This document shows positions 35,750 to 44,439 of a stretch of DNA of 64,000 nt, piece after piece. The stretch covers positions 1 through 64,000 of the forward strand of contig NZ_DDHJ01000001.1 of assembly GCF_002338065.1 (NCBI RefSeq), written 5' to 3'. This DNA comes from Pseudomonas sp. UBA1879. Its GTDB lineage: Bacteria; Pseudomonadota; Gammaproteobacteria; Pseudomonadales; Pseudomonadaceae. The notes below the pieces were generated by a model, which saw only the letters and a program-made list of their open reading frames with translations, made no database searches and was not told the DNA's origin. The translations under genes were made by a program, and so were the position numbers. How positions within the stretch are numbered: position 1 is the first letter of the stretch; the number at the start of each line of letters is the position of its first letter.

Positions 35750-36646
35750 TTACAGACCCTGGGCTTCCACCGTACGGGCGGCTTCGATCAAACATCGTGT
35801 CAGCTCGGGTGAGGAGAACTTGGTCAGCACAGCATTGGCGCCTGCCGCCTTGGCTTTTTCGGCGTTCATCGCGCTGTCCAGCGAAGTGTGCAACAGCACG
35901 TAAAGCGCTTGGAAGTCCGGGGTTTCGCGCAAGGTACGGGTGAACGCATAGCCGTCCATTTCCGACATCTCGATGTCCGACACCACCACATTGATCTGTT
36001 GCGCGGTGCCTTGCAGGTCAAGCAGATGATCGATCGCTTCACGGGCGCTGCGGGCGGTGTGGCATTCGATACCAAGGTTGCGCAACGTGATTACCGACTG
36101 CTGCAACGCCACCTGGCTGTCGTCGACGACCAGAATCCGTGCCTTACTCAAGACTTCGATTTCTTCCGGCTTGAGCTCGGCAGCCTCCGCGACGATCTGC
36201 GCTGGGGCAATACCGTGGATGACCTTTTCGATGTCCAACACTTGAACCAGCGTCCCGTCGACCTGCGTCACGCCGGTGATGAATGATTTGTTGCCCGAGC
36301 CAAAGGGCGGCGGGCGAATGTCGGTGGTCAGGCAATGCACGATCTTGCTTACCGCTTGAACGTGCAGCCCCTGTTTGGAGCGGCTGACGTCGGTGACGAT
36401 CAGGCAGCCCCCGTCCGGATCGAGCAACGGGCGCTCGCCGATGGCACGGCTGAGGTCAATCACTGACAGCGAGTTACCCCGTAGGGTCGCAACACCTTTG
36501 ACGTGCGGGTGCGATTCCGGAAGGCGGGTGAGGGGAGGGCAGGGGATGATTTCACTGACTTTGAGCAGGTTGATTGCCATCAGCTTGCCGCTGCGTAACG
36601 TGAACAGCAGAAGCGAAAGCGAATCCGCGCGAACGTTTTTGGACAT
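35750..36646 (-). CDS. cheV: Chemotaxis coupling protein CheV
   Basis: The 298-aa protein has an N-terminal CheW-like domain (LLLFTLRSGKLMAINLLKVSEIIPCPPLTRLPESHP and VATLRGNSLSVIDLSRAIG by key blocks) and a C-terminal receiver domain (ILVVDDSQVALQQ; phosphoacceptor Asp in VVSDIEMSEMDGYAFT). CheV couples chemoreceptors to CheA and may adapt the response by phosphorylation. The ATG has AAGG 5 nt upstream. It is a lone chemotaxis gene here, divergent from hmp. Confidence 0.94.
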   Translation of the reverse strand: MSKNVRADSLSLLLFTLRSGKLMAINLLKVSEIIPCPPLTRLPESHPHVKGVATLRGNSLSVIDLSRAIGERPLLDPDGGCLIVTDVSRSKQGLHVQAVSKIVHCLTTDIRPPPFGSGNKSFITGVTQVDGTLVQVLDIEKVIHGIAPAQIVAEAAELKPEEIEVLSKARILVVDDSQVALQQSVITLRNLGIECHTARSAREAIDHLLDLQGTAQQINVVVSDIEMSEMDGYAFTRTLRETPDFQALYVLLHTSLDSAMNAEKAKAAGANAVLTKFSSPELTRCLIEAARTVEAQGL

Positions 36647-36768
36647 GTGAACCTTCTGTCATGCAGTGTCTGAATGCGCCTGAACGCGCAAACAGCTATC
36701 GATGACGGTTTATCGACCCTGTGCACTCAGGCTTTAGCTTTTTGCCGAAGCGCGTCGGACTGTTCGTA

Positions 36769-36825
36769 GTCATAGTGACTTTTTACGTGTCTTTTTGACC
36801 CCATAAAGGCCCGAGTCAAAAAGAC
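36769..36825 (+). promoter_or_regulatory. Three NorR/FhpR-type activator sites (GT-N7-AC)
   Basis: GTCATAGTGAC (36769-36779), GTCTTTTTGAC (36789-36799) and GTCAAAAAGAC (36815-36825) each fit GT-N7-AC, the core of NorR enhancer sites; the first, with flanks, is AGTCA-N3-TGACT. Sites two and three are also an 11-bp perfect inverted repeat. NorR-type activators use three such sites upstream of sigma-54 promoters for nitric-oxide detoxification genes. Confidence 0.72.
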
Positions 36826-36865
36826 TCTTTAGTGCTAACAGATTGATTAAGCTGATAAATTTATC

Positions 36866-36880
36866 TGGCACGATTCCTGA
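36866..36880 (+). promoter_or_regulatory. Possible sigma-54 (-24/-12) promoter of hmp
   Basis: TGGCACGATTCCTGA has a perfect TGGCAC -24 block and a G at the -12 position, but the -12 block (CTGA) departs from TTGC. The site is 41 bp downstream of the last NorR-type site and would give a ~30-nt leader. The arrangement supports it more than the -12 sequence does. Confidence 0.45.
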
Positions 36881-36924
36881 TCTATCACAGGCATTCTTTC
36901 TCCACCAAGCCTCAGGAGTTCATC

Positions 36925-38106
36925 ATGTTGAATGCTTCGGATCGTGCCATCGTCAAGTCCACTGTCCCGTTGCTGGAAAGCGGGGGCGAGGCGCTCACCA
37001 CGCACTTTTACAAGAAGTTGCTCGACAGATATCCACAGGTCCGCCCGCTCTTCAATCAGGCGCATCAGGTGAGTGGCGACCAACCCCGCGCCCTGGCCAA
37101 CGGTGTCCTGATGTACGCCCGCCACATCGATGAGCTCGAACAATTGGGCGGTCTCGTCACCAAGATCATCAACAAGCACGTTGCGTTGCAGATCCTTCCG
37201 GAACATTACCCGCTGGTGGGTGAATGCCTGTTGGAAGCGATTCGCGAAGTGCTGGGAGCGGAAATCGCCACCGACGAGGTGATCACGGCCTGGGGCAATG
37301 CTTACCAGCAACTGGCCAGCATCCTGATCGGCGCCGAAGAGAACATCTACGAGGAAAAGGCCGAGGCCCCTGGCGGCTGGCGCAGTGCGCGTGAATTCAA
37401 GGTGGTCAACAAAGTGGCCGAAAGCGCCGAGATCACCTCCTTCTATTTCGCCCCAGCCGATGGTCAGCCCATCATCGACTTCATGCCCGGTCAGTACATT
37501 GGCATGCAGCTGTTGCTGGATGGCGATGAGATCCGTCGCAACTACTCGCTGTCAGCGCGGGCGGGAGACAATCAGTATCGCATCAGCGTGAAACGCGAAC
37601 CTGGCGGTCGCGCCTCCAATTTCTTGCATGATCGCGTGCACGTGGGCGACAGCATCAATCTGTTCCCGCCATCCGGGGAATTCACCCTGGCGCACAGTGA
37701 CAAGCCTTTGGTGTTGATCAGCGGAGGTGTCGGTATCACGCCAACCCTGGCCATGTTGCAAGCGGCGCTCGACACACCACGTCCGATTCACTTCATTCAC
37801 TGCGCGCGCAATGGTTCGGTTCATGCGTTTCGCGACTGGGTGGAAGGCCTGGCAGGGCAGCATCCTCAATTGAAGCGGTTTTATCTGTACAGCGAGGATG
37901 ACGGCGTCAGTCCTGCGGCCGACGCGGTGGGCATGCTGGATCAAGCGCGATTGGAACAGTGGCTGCCTGAGGATCGCGACCTTGATGCCTACTTCCTCGG
38001 ACCGAAGGGTTTCATGGCCGCCGTGAGACGCCAGTTGAAGGCGGCGGGGGTGCCGGAAGCGCAAGCGCGGTACGAATTCTTCGGTCCCGCCTCGGCGCTT
38101 GAATAA
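36925..38106 (+). CDS. hmp: Flavohemoglobin (nitric oxide dioxygenase)
   Basis: The 393-aa protein converts NO and O2 to nitrate with NAD(P)H. The globin domain (1-140) has distal Tyr29 (THFYKK) and proximal His85 (INKHVAL). The FNR-like part has RNYSLSA for FAD and LISGGVGITPTLAML for NAD(P)H, with FFGP at the C-terminus. Called fhp in Pseudomonas. The ATG has AGGAG upstream. The NorR-type sites and sigma-54-like promoter in front imply NO induction; the activator gene is not next to it in this window. Confidence 0.97.
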   Translation: MLNASDRAIVKSTVPLLESGGEALTTHFYKKLLDRYPQVRPLFNQAHQVSGDQPRALANGVLMYARHIDELEQLGGLVTKIINKHVALQILPEHYPLVGECLLEAIREVLGAEIATDEVITAWGNAYQQLASILIGAEENIYEEKAEAPGGWRSAREFKVVNKVAESAEITSFYFAPADGQPIIDFMPGQYIGMQLLLDGDEIRRNYSLSARAGDNQYRISVKREPGGRASNFLHDRVHVGDSINLFPPSGEFTLAHSDKPLVLISGGVGITPTLAMLQAALDTPRPIHFIHCARNGSVHAFRDWVEGLAGQHPQLKRFYLYSEDDGVSPAADAVGMLDQARLEQWLPEDRDLDAYFLGPKGFMAAVRRQLKAAGVPEAQARYEFFGPASALE

Positions 38107-38132
38107 CCCTGCGCTGCGACAAATAGACGCAT

Positions 38133-38204
38133 CCTTCTATATATATGGAAGGGTGCGGCGTTTCGCCCCTGCGTCAAAGCGTCGCACGCTTCTATATATA
38201 GAAG
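38133..38204. repeat. Two CTTCTATATATAGAAG-type palindromes
   Basis: Imperfect CCTTCTATATATATGGAAGG at 38133-38152 and a perfect 16-bp palindrome CTTCTATATATAGAAG at 38189-38204, 56 bp apart, follow hmp. Flanks also share pieces (GCATCC/GCACGC, GAAGGG). They do not resemble REP units and have no T-run. The remaining stretch to dsbB at 38391 shows no gene. Confidence 0.6.
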
Positions 38205-38390
38205 GGGGTGGCGGGTGTAGCCACTCAGATCAGGGTATCGGGGTTAATGTCTGGCTAATGGGAGTGTGCTCAACATCTTATCCGACGTGCGGCGGCGACG
38301 ATGGTAGAATTGCCGGCTTTCCGGGCGCCCGGCGCACGCGACAACGTAGATCTTCGATCTGAACGGGCACTACATCCAAAGGGTATGTGA

Positions 38391-38900
38391 ATGACTGACG
38401 AGACGTTTTACCTGCGGCGCGAAAAGCAGTTCCTGGTGTTGCTGGGCATCATCTGCCTTGCACTGATTGGTGGCGCTTTGTACATGCAGGTCGTGCTGGG
38501 CGAGGCGCCTTGCCCACTGTGCATCCTGCAACGCTATGCGCTGTTGTTCATCGCCATCTTCGCATTCATCGGCGCAAGCATGCGCGGGCGCACGGGGCTG
38601 AGCATTTGCGAAGTGCTGGTGACGCTAAGTGCCGTAGGCGGCGTCATCGCGGCCGGGCGGCACGTCTGGATTCAGACTCATCCTACTGAAAGCTGCGGCA
38701 TCGACGTCTTGCAGCCGATCGTAGACGGTTTGCCGCTTGCCTCGCTGTTTCCGCTGGGTTTTCAGGTAGCTGGCTTCTGCGAGACGCCATACCCGCCAGT
38801 CTTGGGACTTTCACTTGCACAATGGGCACTGATTGCTTTTGTTCTCACCGTGATTCTGGTACCCGTAGGCATCATCCGGAACAGGATGAAAGCGCGTTAA
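38391..38900 (+). CDS. dsbB: Disulfide bond formation protein DsbB
   Basis: The 169-aa inner-membrane protein reoxidises DsbA and passes electrons to quinone. It has four membrane segments, the first periplasmic pair Cys41-Pro-Leu-Cys44 (APCPLCILQRYAL) and a second pair (ESCGIDVL and GFCETPYPP). RYALLFIAIFAFIGA carries the conserved quinone-site Arg. Pseudomonads often have a second paralogue, so it may not be the only DsbB. Its place before the quinol oxidase operon suits a quinone-dependent enzyme. Confidence 0.93.
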   Translation: MTDETFYLRREKQFLVLLGIICLALIGGALYMQVVLGEAPCPLCILQRYALLFIAIFAFIGASMRGRTGLSICEVLVTLSAVGGVIAAGRHVWIQTHPTESCGIDVLQPIVDGLPLASLFPLGFQVAGFCETPYPPVLGLSLAQWALIAFVLTVILVPVGIIRNRMKAR

Positions 38901-38933
38901 TTACAAAGTGTTGCGCAAAAAATCGCCACAAAT

Positions 38934-38957
38934 GCCCCAGGAACTCTGGGGCCTTTT
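38934..38957 (+). terminator. Terminator-like hairpin after dsbB
   Basis: GCCCCAG GAACT CTGGGGC followed by CTTTTCC. It is a modest rho-independent terminator that isolates dsbB from cyoA. The rest of the 471-bp gap to cyoA is AT-rich near 39000-39060, probably the cyo promoter; I cannot assign its operator. Confidence 0.65.
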
Positions 38958-39371
38958 CCGGTTTTGTCGGTGCGACATAAGCGCGCATTCTTACTGAATC
39001 GGAAATTAACTGTTGCGCAGAAACTCATAGTCAATAAAACTTTACGTATCTACAATCGCCCCCACTTAACGCCCCCCCATCACGTATGGACGGCGTAAAT
39101 CGAGGTCGTGAAGGGGATTTGCCCCTTCGTAGACGCCGTTTGGTTGGCCTCTTGAGTCAAATTCTGAATGTCTGCGCCAAGGGATTTGGACCGCATCGGC
39201 GGTTGCCACCATTCGAATAAGAAACCACAGCTAAACCCGGATTTGTTACGAGGCCGAACGCTTCCTGACAGGCCCCTGTTCAATCCAAAGAATTTGCCAG
39301 CACCTGGCAGGGTGAAGTGTTGGCGGTCGAAACCCAACTGCGATGCGAAAGCTGCTTTTAGAGGTCGTGAG

Positions 39372-40307
39372 ATGAGTAAAAAAAGGTACCCCAGATTTTT
39401 TGGCTTCTTGGCCCTTTTCAGCATGCTCCTGCTTAGCGGGTGCGATTACACCCTGCTGGATCCCAAGGGCCATGTCGGCGTGCAAGAGCGCGATCTGATC
39501 ATCACCGCGACCTTGCTCATGCTGCTGGTGGTGGTGCCGGTCATCTTCATGACCATCATCTTCGCCTGGAAGTATCGCGCGACGAACAAGAGCGCTACCT
39601 ACACGCCTGACTGGGCGCATTCGACCCGTATCGAACTGATTGTCTGGCTGGTTCCGTTGGCCATCATCATCGTGCTGGGCTATGTGACCTACAAGTCTAC
39701 TCACGCTCTGGACCCGTACCGTCCGCTGGAGTCCGACGTGAAGCCTGTGACCATCCAAGTGGTCGCGCTCGACTGGAAATGGCTGTTCATCTACCCGGAA
39801 CAGGGTATTGCCACCGTCAACAAAATTGTGTTCCCGGCCCACACCCCGATCAATTTCCGCATCACCTCCGATTCGGTCATGAACTCGTTCTTCATCCCTG
39901 CCCTGGGTGGCCAGATTTATGCGATGGCCGGCATGCAGACTAAACTGCACTTGATCGCCAACGAAAACGGCGAGTTTGACGGTATCTCCGCAAACTACAG
40001 CGGCGCGGGTTTCACCGGTATGAAATTCACGGCAACCGCTACCGATCAGGCCGGTTTCGACGCTTGGGTGGCAGAGGTCAAGAATTCACCTAAACAGCTG
40101 GCAACGGCTGAGTACACCGCTCTGGCCAAACCTAGCGAACGTAACCCCGTTGAACTCTACTCCACGGTCACTCCTAACCTGTTTCAAATCATCATCGACA
40201 AATATGAAGGTATGAAGCCGGGCAAGATTGTCCACGAGAAGAAAGAAGTGGCCGGTATGGAAGGGATGGACATGGGTAAGCATTCAGCTGCTGAGGCAGA
40301 GGAGTAA
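39372..40307 (+). CDS. cyoA: Cytochrome bo3 ubiquinol oxidase subunit II
   Basis: The 311-aa lipoprotein subunit has a lipobox (MLLLSGC), two membrane helices and a cupredoxin-fold periplasmic domain that lacks the CuA ligands, as expected of a quinol oxidase (DWKWLFIYPEQGIATVN, TSDSVMNSFFIPALGGQIYAM by blocks). The ATG at 39372 follows AGGTCGTGAG; 68 upstream in-frame codons are discarded because they precede the signal sequence. It leads cyoABCDE. Confidence 0.96.
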   Translation: MSKKRYPRFFGFLALFSMLLLSGCDYTLLDPKGHVGVQERDLIITATLLMLLVVVPVIFMTIIFAWKYRATNKSATYTPDWAHSTRIELIVWLVPLAIIIVLGYVTYKSTHALDPYRPLESDVKPVTIQVVALDWKWLFIYPEQGIATVNKIVFPAHTPINFRITSDSVMNSFFIPALGGQIYAMAGMQTKLHLIANENGEFDGISANYSGAGFTGMKFTATATDQAGFDAWVAEVKNSPKQLATAEYTALAKPSERNPVELYSTVTPNLFQIIIDKYEGMKPGKIVHEKKEVAGMEGMDMGKHSAAEAEE

Positions 40308-40310
40308 ACG

Positions 40311-42329
40311 ATGTTTGGTAAATTAACGCTCGACGCGGTTCCGTTTCACGAACCGATAGTCATGATCACGCTCGCGATGATCGCTATCGGCGGTGTGGCG
40401 GTTCTCGGTCTGATCACGTACTTCAAGAAGTGGACCTACCTCTGGACCGAGTGGCTGACGTCGGTCGACCACAAGAAAATCGGCGTGATGTACATCGTCA
40501 TCGCCATGGTCATGCTGCTGCGTGGTTTTGCCGACGCCATCATGATGCGTTCCCAGCTGGCCCTGGCCACCGAAGGTTCGCCTGGCTACTTGCCGCCTGA
40601 ACACTATGACCAGATCTTCACCGCCCACGGTGTGATCATGATCATCTTCATGGCGATGCCATTCTTCACTGGCCTGATGAACATCGTTGTGCCTCTGCAG
40701 ATCGGCGCGCGTGACGTTGCCTTCCCGTTCCTGAACTCCTTGTCCCTGTACCTGCTGATTTCCGGCGTGGTGCTGGTGAACGTGTCCCTGGGCGTCGGCG
40801 AATTCGCACGCACCGGTTGGGTAGCCTATCCGCCGCTGTCGGAGCTCGGCTATAGCCCTGGCGTGGGTGTGGACTATTACATCTGGGCACTGCAGCTATC
40901 GGGTCTGGGTACGACACTGACGGGCGTTAACTTCCTGGTTACCGTTCTGAAAATGCGCACCCCCGGCATGAAACTGATGGACATGCCGATCTTCACCTGG
41001 ACCTGCACCTGGGCCAACGTCCTGATCGTGGCTTCGTTCCCGATCCTGACCGGCACCCTGGCGTTCCTGACCCTCGACCGTTACCTGGACTTCCACATCT
41101 TCACGAACGAGTTGGGTGGTAACCCGATGATGTACGTGAACCTGTTCTGGGCGTGGGGTCACCCTGAGGTTTACATCCTCATCCTGCCGGCGTTCGGGGT
41201 CTTCTCCGAAGTCATCTCGACGTTCACTGGCAAGCGCTTGTTTGGCCACCATTCGATGATCTACGCTTCTGGCGCAATCTCGGTGCTGGGCTTCATGGTA
41301 TGGCTGCACCACTTCTTCACCATGGGCTCGGGTGCGAGCGTCAACGCCTTCTTCGGTCTGGCGACGATGCTGATTTCCATCCCGACGGGTGTGAAGCTGT
41401 TCAACTGGCTGTTCACGATCTATCAGGGCCGTCTGCGCTTTACCGCGCCAGTGTGCTGGACCCTGGGCTTCATGATCACCTTCTCCATCGGTGGTATGAC
41501 CGGCGTACTGCTGGCCATCCCGGGTGCTGACTTCGTTCTGCACAACAGCCTGTTCGTGATCGCGCACTTCCATAACGTGATCATCGGTGGTGCGGTATTC
41601 GGTTACATCGCCGGCTTCGCGTTCTGGTTCCCGAAAGCGTTCGGCTTCAAGCTGAACGAGAAGTGGGGCAAGGCAGCGTTCTGGTTCTGGATCTCGGGTT
41701 TCTACGTCGCTTTCATGCCGCTGTACGCCTTGGGCTTCATGGGCATGACCCGTCGTCTGAACACCACGGACAACCCGGACTGGACGCCTTACCTGCACGT
41801 TGCCTTCTGGGGCGCCGCGCTGATCGCAGTCGGTATTGCCTGCCAGCTGATTCAGATCTACGTAAGTATCCGTGACCGTGAACAGAACCGCGACCTGACC
41901 GGTGACCCATGGAATGGCCACACCCTGGAGTGGTCGGTGTCTTCGCCTCCGCCGTTCTACAACTTCGCAGAGCTGCCAAAGGCTGACGAAATCGACGCGT
42001 TCTATGCGGCCAAGCGTGATGGCGAAGCGTACAAGGTCCCGGCCAAGTACCACGACATCCACATGCCTAACAACACCGCGACCGGCATGATCATGGGTGG
42101 TCTGCTGACCGTCTTCGGTTTCGCGATGATCTGGCATATCTGGTGGCTGGCAATCGCGAGTCTGGTAGGCACTGTCGTTTACCTCGTCATCCACGCTTCA
42201 CGTGACGATCAGGGCTACATGGTTCCTGCTTCGGAAGTGGCACGTATCGAAGGCGAGCAGCACAAGATCCTGGCTTCGGTGCGCGCTGCCGAGGCGAACT
42301 CTCCTGTCAATAAGCTGGAGCAGGCATAA
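40311..42329 (+). CDS. cyoB: Cytochrome bo3 ubiquinol oxidase subunit I
   Basis: The 672-aa catalytic subunit oxidises ubiquinol, reduces O2 to water and pumps protons. It carries low-spin heme b, the heme o3/CuB centre and the proton channels. Signatures are FTAHGVIMIIFMAMP, the CuB block WGHPEVYILILPAFG with the Tyr crosslink, and HHFFTMGSG, plus the C-terminal helix pair typical of bo3. It is 3 bp after cyoA. Confidence 0.98.
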   Translation: MFGKLTLDAVPFHEPIVMITLAMIAIGGVAVLGLITYFKKWTYLWTEWLTSVDHKKIGVMYIVIAMVMLLRGFADAIMMRSQLALATEGSPGYLPPEHYDQIFTAHGVIMIIFMAMPFFTGLMNIVVPLQIGARDVAFPFLNSLSLYLLISGVVLVNVSLGVGEFARTGWVAYPPLSELGYSPGVGVDYYIWALQLSGLGTTLTGVNFLVTVLKMRTPGMKLMDMPIFTWTCTWANVLIVASFPILTGTLAFLTLDRYLDFHIFTNELGGNPMMYVNLFWAWGHPEVYILILPAFGVFSEVISTFTGKRLFGHHSMIYASGAISVLGFMVWLHHFFTMGSGASVNAFFGLATMLISIPTGVKLFNWLFTIYQGRLRFTAPVCWTLGFMITFSIGGMTGVLLAIPGADFVLHNSLFVIAHFHNVIIGGAVFGYIAGFAFWFPKAFGFKLNEKWGKAAFWFWISGFYVAFMPLYALGFMGMTRRLNTTDNPDWTPYLHVAFWGAALIAVGIACQLIQIYVSIRDREQNRDLTGDPWNGHTLEWSVSSPPPFYNFAELPKADEIDAFYAAKRDGEAYKVPAKYHDIHMPNNTATGMIMGGLLTVFGFAMIWHIWWLAIASLVGTVVYLVIHASRDDQGYMVPASEVARIEGEQHKILASVRAAEANSPVNKLEQA

Positions 42330-42332
42330 ACA

Positions 42333-42959
42333 ATGTCGAACTTAGTATTTGAAGGGGCGAAAGGTCACGATCACGATCATGACCACGCCCATGATCATCA
42401 CGATGCCGGCGAGATGAAGATCTACGGCTTCTGGATCTACCTGATGACCGACTGCATCTTGTTTGCGTCGATCTTCGCAATCTATGCAGTGCTGGTGAAC
42501 AATGTTGCCGGCGGTCCTTCGGGCCACGACATCTTCGAACTGCCTTACGTGCTCGGCGAAACCGCCTGCCTGTTGCTCAGCTCGATCACCTACGGCTTCG
42601 CCATGCTGGCGATGCACAAAGGCAACAAGGCGGGCGTACTGGGCTGGTTGTTCATCACCTTCCTGTTCGGCCTGGGCTTCATCGGCATGGAAGTCAACGA
42701 GTTCCACCTGCTGATCGAAGAAGGCTACGGCCCTAACCGCAGCGGTTTCCTGTCGGCGTTCTTCACGCTGGTCGGTACCCACGGTGTGCACGTGACCAGC
42801 GGTCTGATCTGGATGGCAATCATGATGTACCAGGTCAGCAAGCACGGCCTGACGTCCACCAACCAGACCCGCTTGAGCATGCTCAGTCTGTTCTGGCACT
42901 TCCTGGACGTGGTCTGGATCTGCGTGTTCACCGTTGTCTATCTGATGGGGACCCTTTAA
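42333..42959 (+). CDS. cyoC: Cytochrome bo3 ubiquinol oxidase subunit III
   Basis: The 208-aa subunit has five membrane helices and an N-terminal His-rich leader (KGHDHDHDHAHDHHDAGE) before KIYGFWIYLMTDC. The subunit III blocks GMEVNEFHLLIEEGYGP and FFTLVGTHGVHVTSGLIWM are clear. The His-rich leader is longer than usual and could bind metal ions; this is inference. Confidence 0.97.
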   Translation: MSNLVFEGAKGHDHDHDHAHDHHDAGEMKIYGFWIYLMTDCILFASIFAIYAVLVNNVAGGPSGHDIFELPYVLGETACLLLSSITYGFAMLAMHKGNKAGVLGWLFITFLFGLGFIGMEVNEFHLLIEEGYGPNRSGFLSAFFTLVGTHGVHVTSGLIWMAIMMYQVSKHGLTSTNQTRLSMLSLFWHFLDVVWICVFTVVYLMGTL

Positions 42960-43292
42960 ATGGCTAACTCACCACATTCTCATGACGACGCCAGCCACGG
43001 CAGCTTCAAGTCGTACATGGTCGGTTTCGTCCTGTCGATCATCCTGACCGCGGTTCCATTCGGTCTGGTGATGTTCCCGACCCTCTCGAAAGTCGCCACC
43101 CTGTGGATTGTGCTGATTTTCGCGGTCGTGCAGGTCCTGGTTCACCTGGTGTACTTCCTGCACCTGGACCGTTCCGCAGCCCAGCGCAACAACGTGATCG
43201 CGTTTGCGTTCGCGACGTTGGTGATCTTGCTGCTGGTAGGTTTGAGTGTCTGGATCATGTTCAGCATTCACACCTTCATGATGGCGAAGTGA
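42960..43292 (+). CDS. cyoD: Cytochrome bo3 ubiquinol oxidase subunit IV
   Basis: The 110-aa subunit with three membrane helices helps assemble the CuB site. It starts directly after the cyoC stop. SYMVGFVLSIILTAVPFGLVM and VQVLVHLVYFLHLD (by key residues) match the family. Confidence 0.95.
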   Translation: MANSPHSHDDASHGSFKSYMVGFVLSIILTAVPFGLVMFPTLSKVATLWIVLIFAVVQVLVHLVYFLHLDRSAAQRNNVIAFAFATLVILLLVGLSVWIMFSIHTFMMAK

Positions 43293-43302
43293 GGAAAACC
43301 TG

Positions 43303-44193
43303 ATGTCACTGAAGCACTTTATCCAAATCACCAAACCGGGGATCATTTTCGGTAACGTGCTTTCGGTGGCTGGTGGCTTTTTTCTCGCATCCAAGGGGCA
43401 TGTCGATTTCGGCCTGTTCCTCGTTGCAATGATTGGTACGTCGCTAGTCGTTGCATCCGGTTGTGTCTTCAACAACTGCATCGACCGCGACATCGACCAG
43501 AAGATGGAACGCACCCGTAATCGTGTGCTCGTACAAGGGCTCGTCTCGCTAAGACTGGCCCTGGTCTATGCCACGGTTCTGGGGGTTGTCGGCGTCGGCC
43601 TGCTGTATTTCAAGGCCAACGCGCTGGCGGCACTGTTTGCCGTTATCGGGTTCGTGATTTATGTCGGCTTCTACAGCCTGTACCTGAAACGCAAATCGGT
43701 TCACGGCACACTGGTCGGCAGCCTTTCCGGGGCAATGCCGCCTGTGATTGGCTATGTGGCCGTCAGCAACAGCTTCGACCTGGCTGCGCTGACCCTGTTG
43801 GTCATGTTCAGCTTGTGGCAAATGCCTCATTCGTATGCGATCGCGATCTTCCGTTTCAATGACTACCTGGCTGCCTCGATTCCGGTTTTGCCGGTCAAAC
43901 GTGGCATTCGGGTCGCCAAGCGGCACATCCTGATCTACATCCTGGCGTTCCTGCTGGCGACCCTGATGCTGACGTTCGGCGGCTACGCCGGGCTCAATTA
44001 TCTGGCAGTCGCAGCGGCCATGGGCATGTACTGGTTGTACATGGCCTGGACGGGCTACAAAGCCAAGGACGACACCGTATGGGCACGTAAGCTGTTCGTG
44101 TTCTCCATCTTCACGATCACTGCTCTGAGCGTGGCCATGTCGCTGGATTTTCAGGTAACTAAGGAACTGCTGATTACATACGCGGCTCCTTGA
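43303..44193 (+). CDS. cyoE: Protoheme IX farnesyltransferase (heme O synthase)
   Basis: The 296-aa polytopic prenyltransferase makes heme O from protoheme and farnesyl-PP for subunit I. The Asp-rich motif is NNCIDRDIDQKMERTRNR, and the second loop contains YSLYLKRKSVHGTLVGSLSGAMPPVIGY (in blocks). It ends the cyo operon; a strong terminator follows. Confidence 0.96.
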   Translation: MSLKHFIQITKPGIIFGNVLSVAGGFFLASKGHVDFGLFLVAMIGTSLVVASGCVFNNCIDRDIDQKMERTRNRVLVQGLVSLRLALVYATVLGVVGVGLLYFKANALAALFAVIGFVIYVGFYSLYLKRKSVHGTLVGSLSGAMPPVIGYVAVSNSFDLAALTLLVMFSLWQMPHSYAIAIFRFNDYLAASIPVLPVKRGIRVAKRHILIYILAFLLATLMLTFGGYAGLNYLAVAAAMGMYWLYMAWTGYKAKDDTVWARKLFVFSIFTITALSVAMSLDFQVTKELLITYAAP

Positions 44194-44219
44194 CCTGCCT
44201 GAGTGCAGTTGAAAAAAGA

Positions 44220-44251
44220 CCCCGTTGTTCTCAGGAACAACGGGGTTTTTT
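44220..44251 (+). terminator. Rho-independent terminator of the cyo operon
   Basis: CCCCGTTGTTC / GAACAACGGGG, an 11-bp perfect stem with a 4-nt loop, followed by TTTTTT. Confidence 0.92.
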
Positions 44252-44439
44252 ATTGAGTTATCCGAAAGCTTCAATGCGGATTGGTTACCGGCATGAGTGG
44301 GAAGAATCCGGTTTTTGCGTACTCAAGGGCTATTCAGCCATGACAAAAGCCATCGCTTTGCCGCATCATGTGGCTGTTTTGTACAAGGATCGTAGCGAAA
44401 TGCCTTCGATCCAGTCGTAGAGACATAACAAACAGAATT

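Noticed and set aside
40896..42194. 432-aa minus-strand frame opposite cyoB
   Set aside because: Composition (His, Arg, Glu, Gln) is that of a shadow frame; cyoB is certain.
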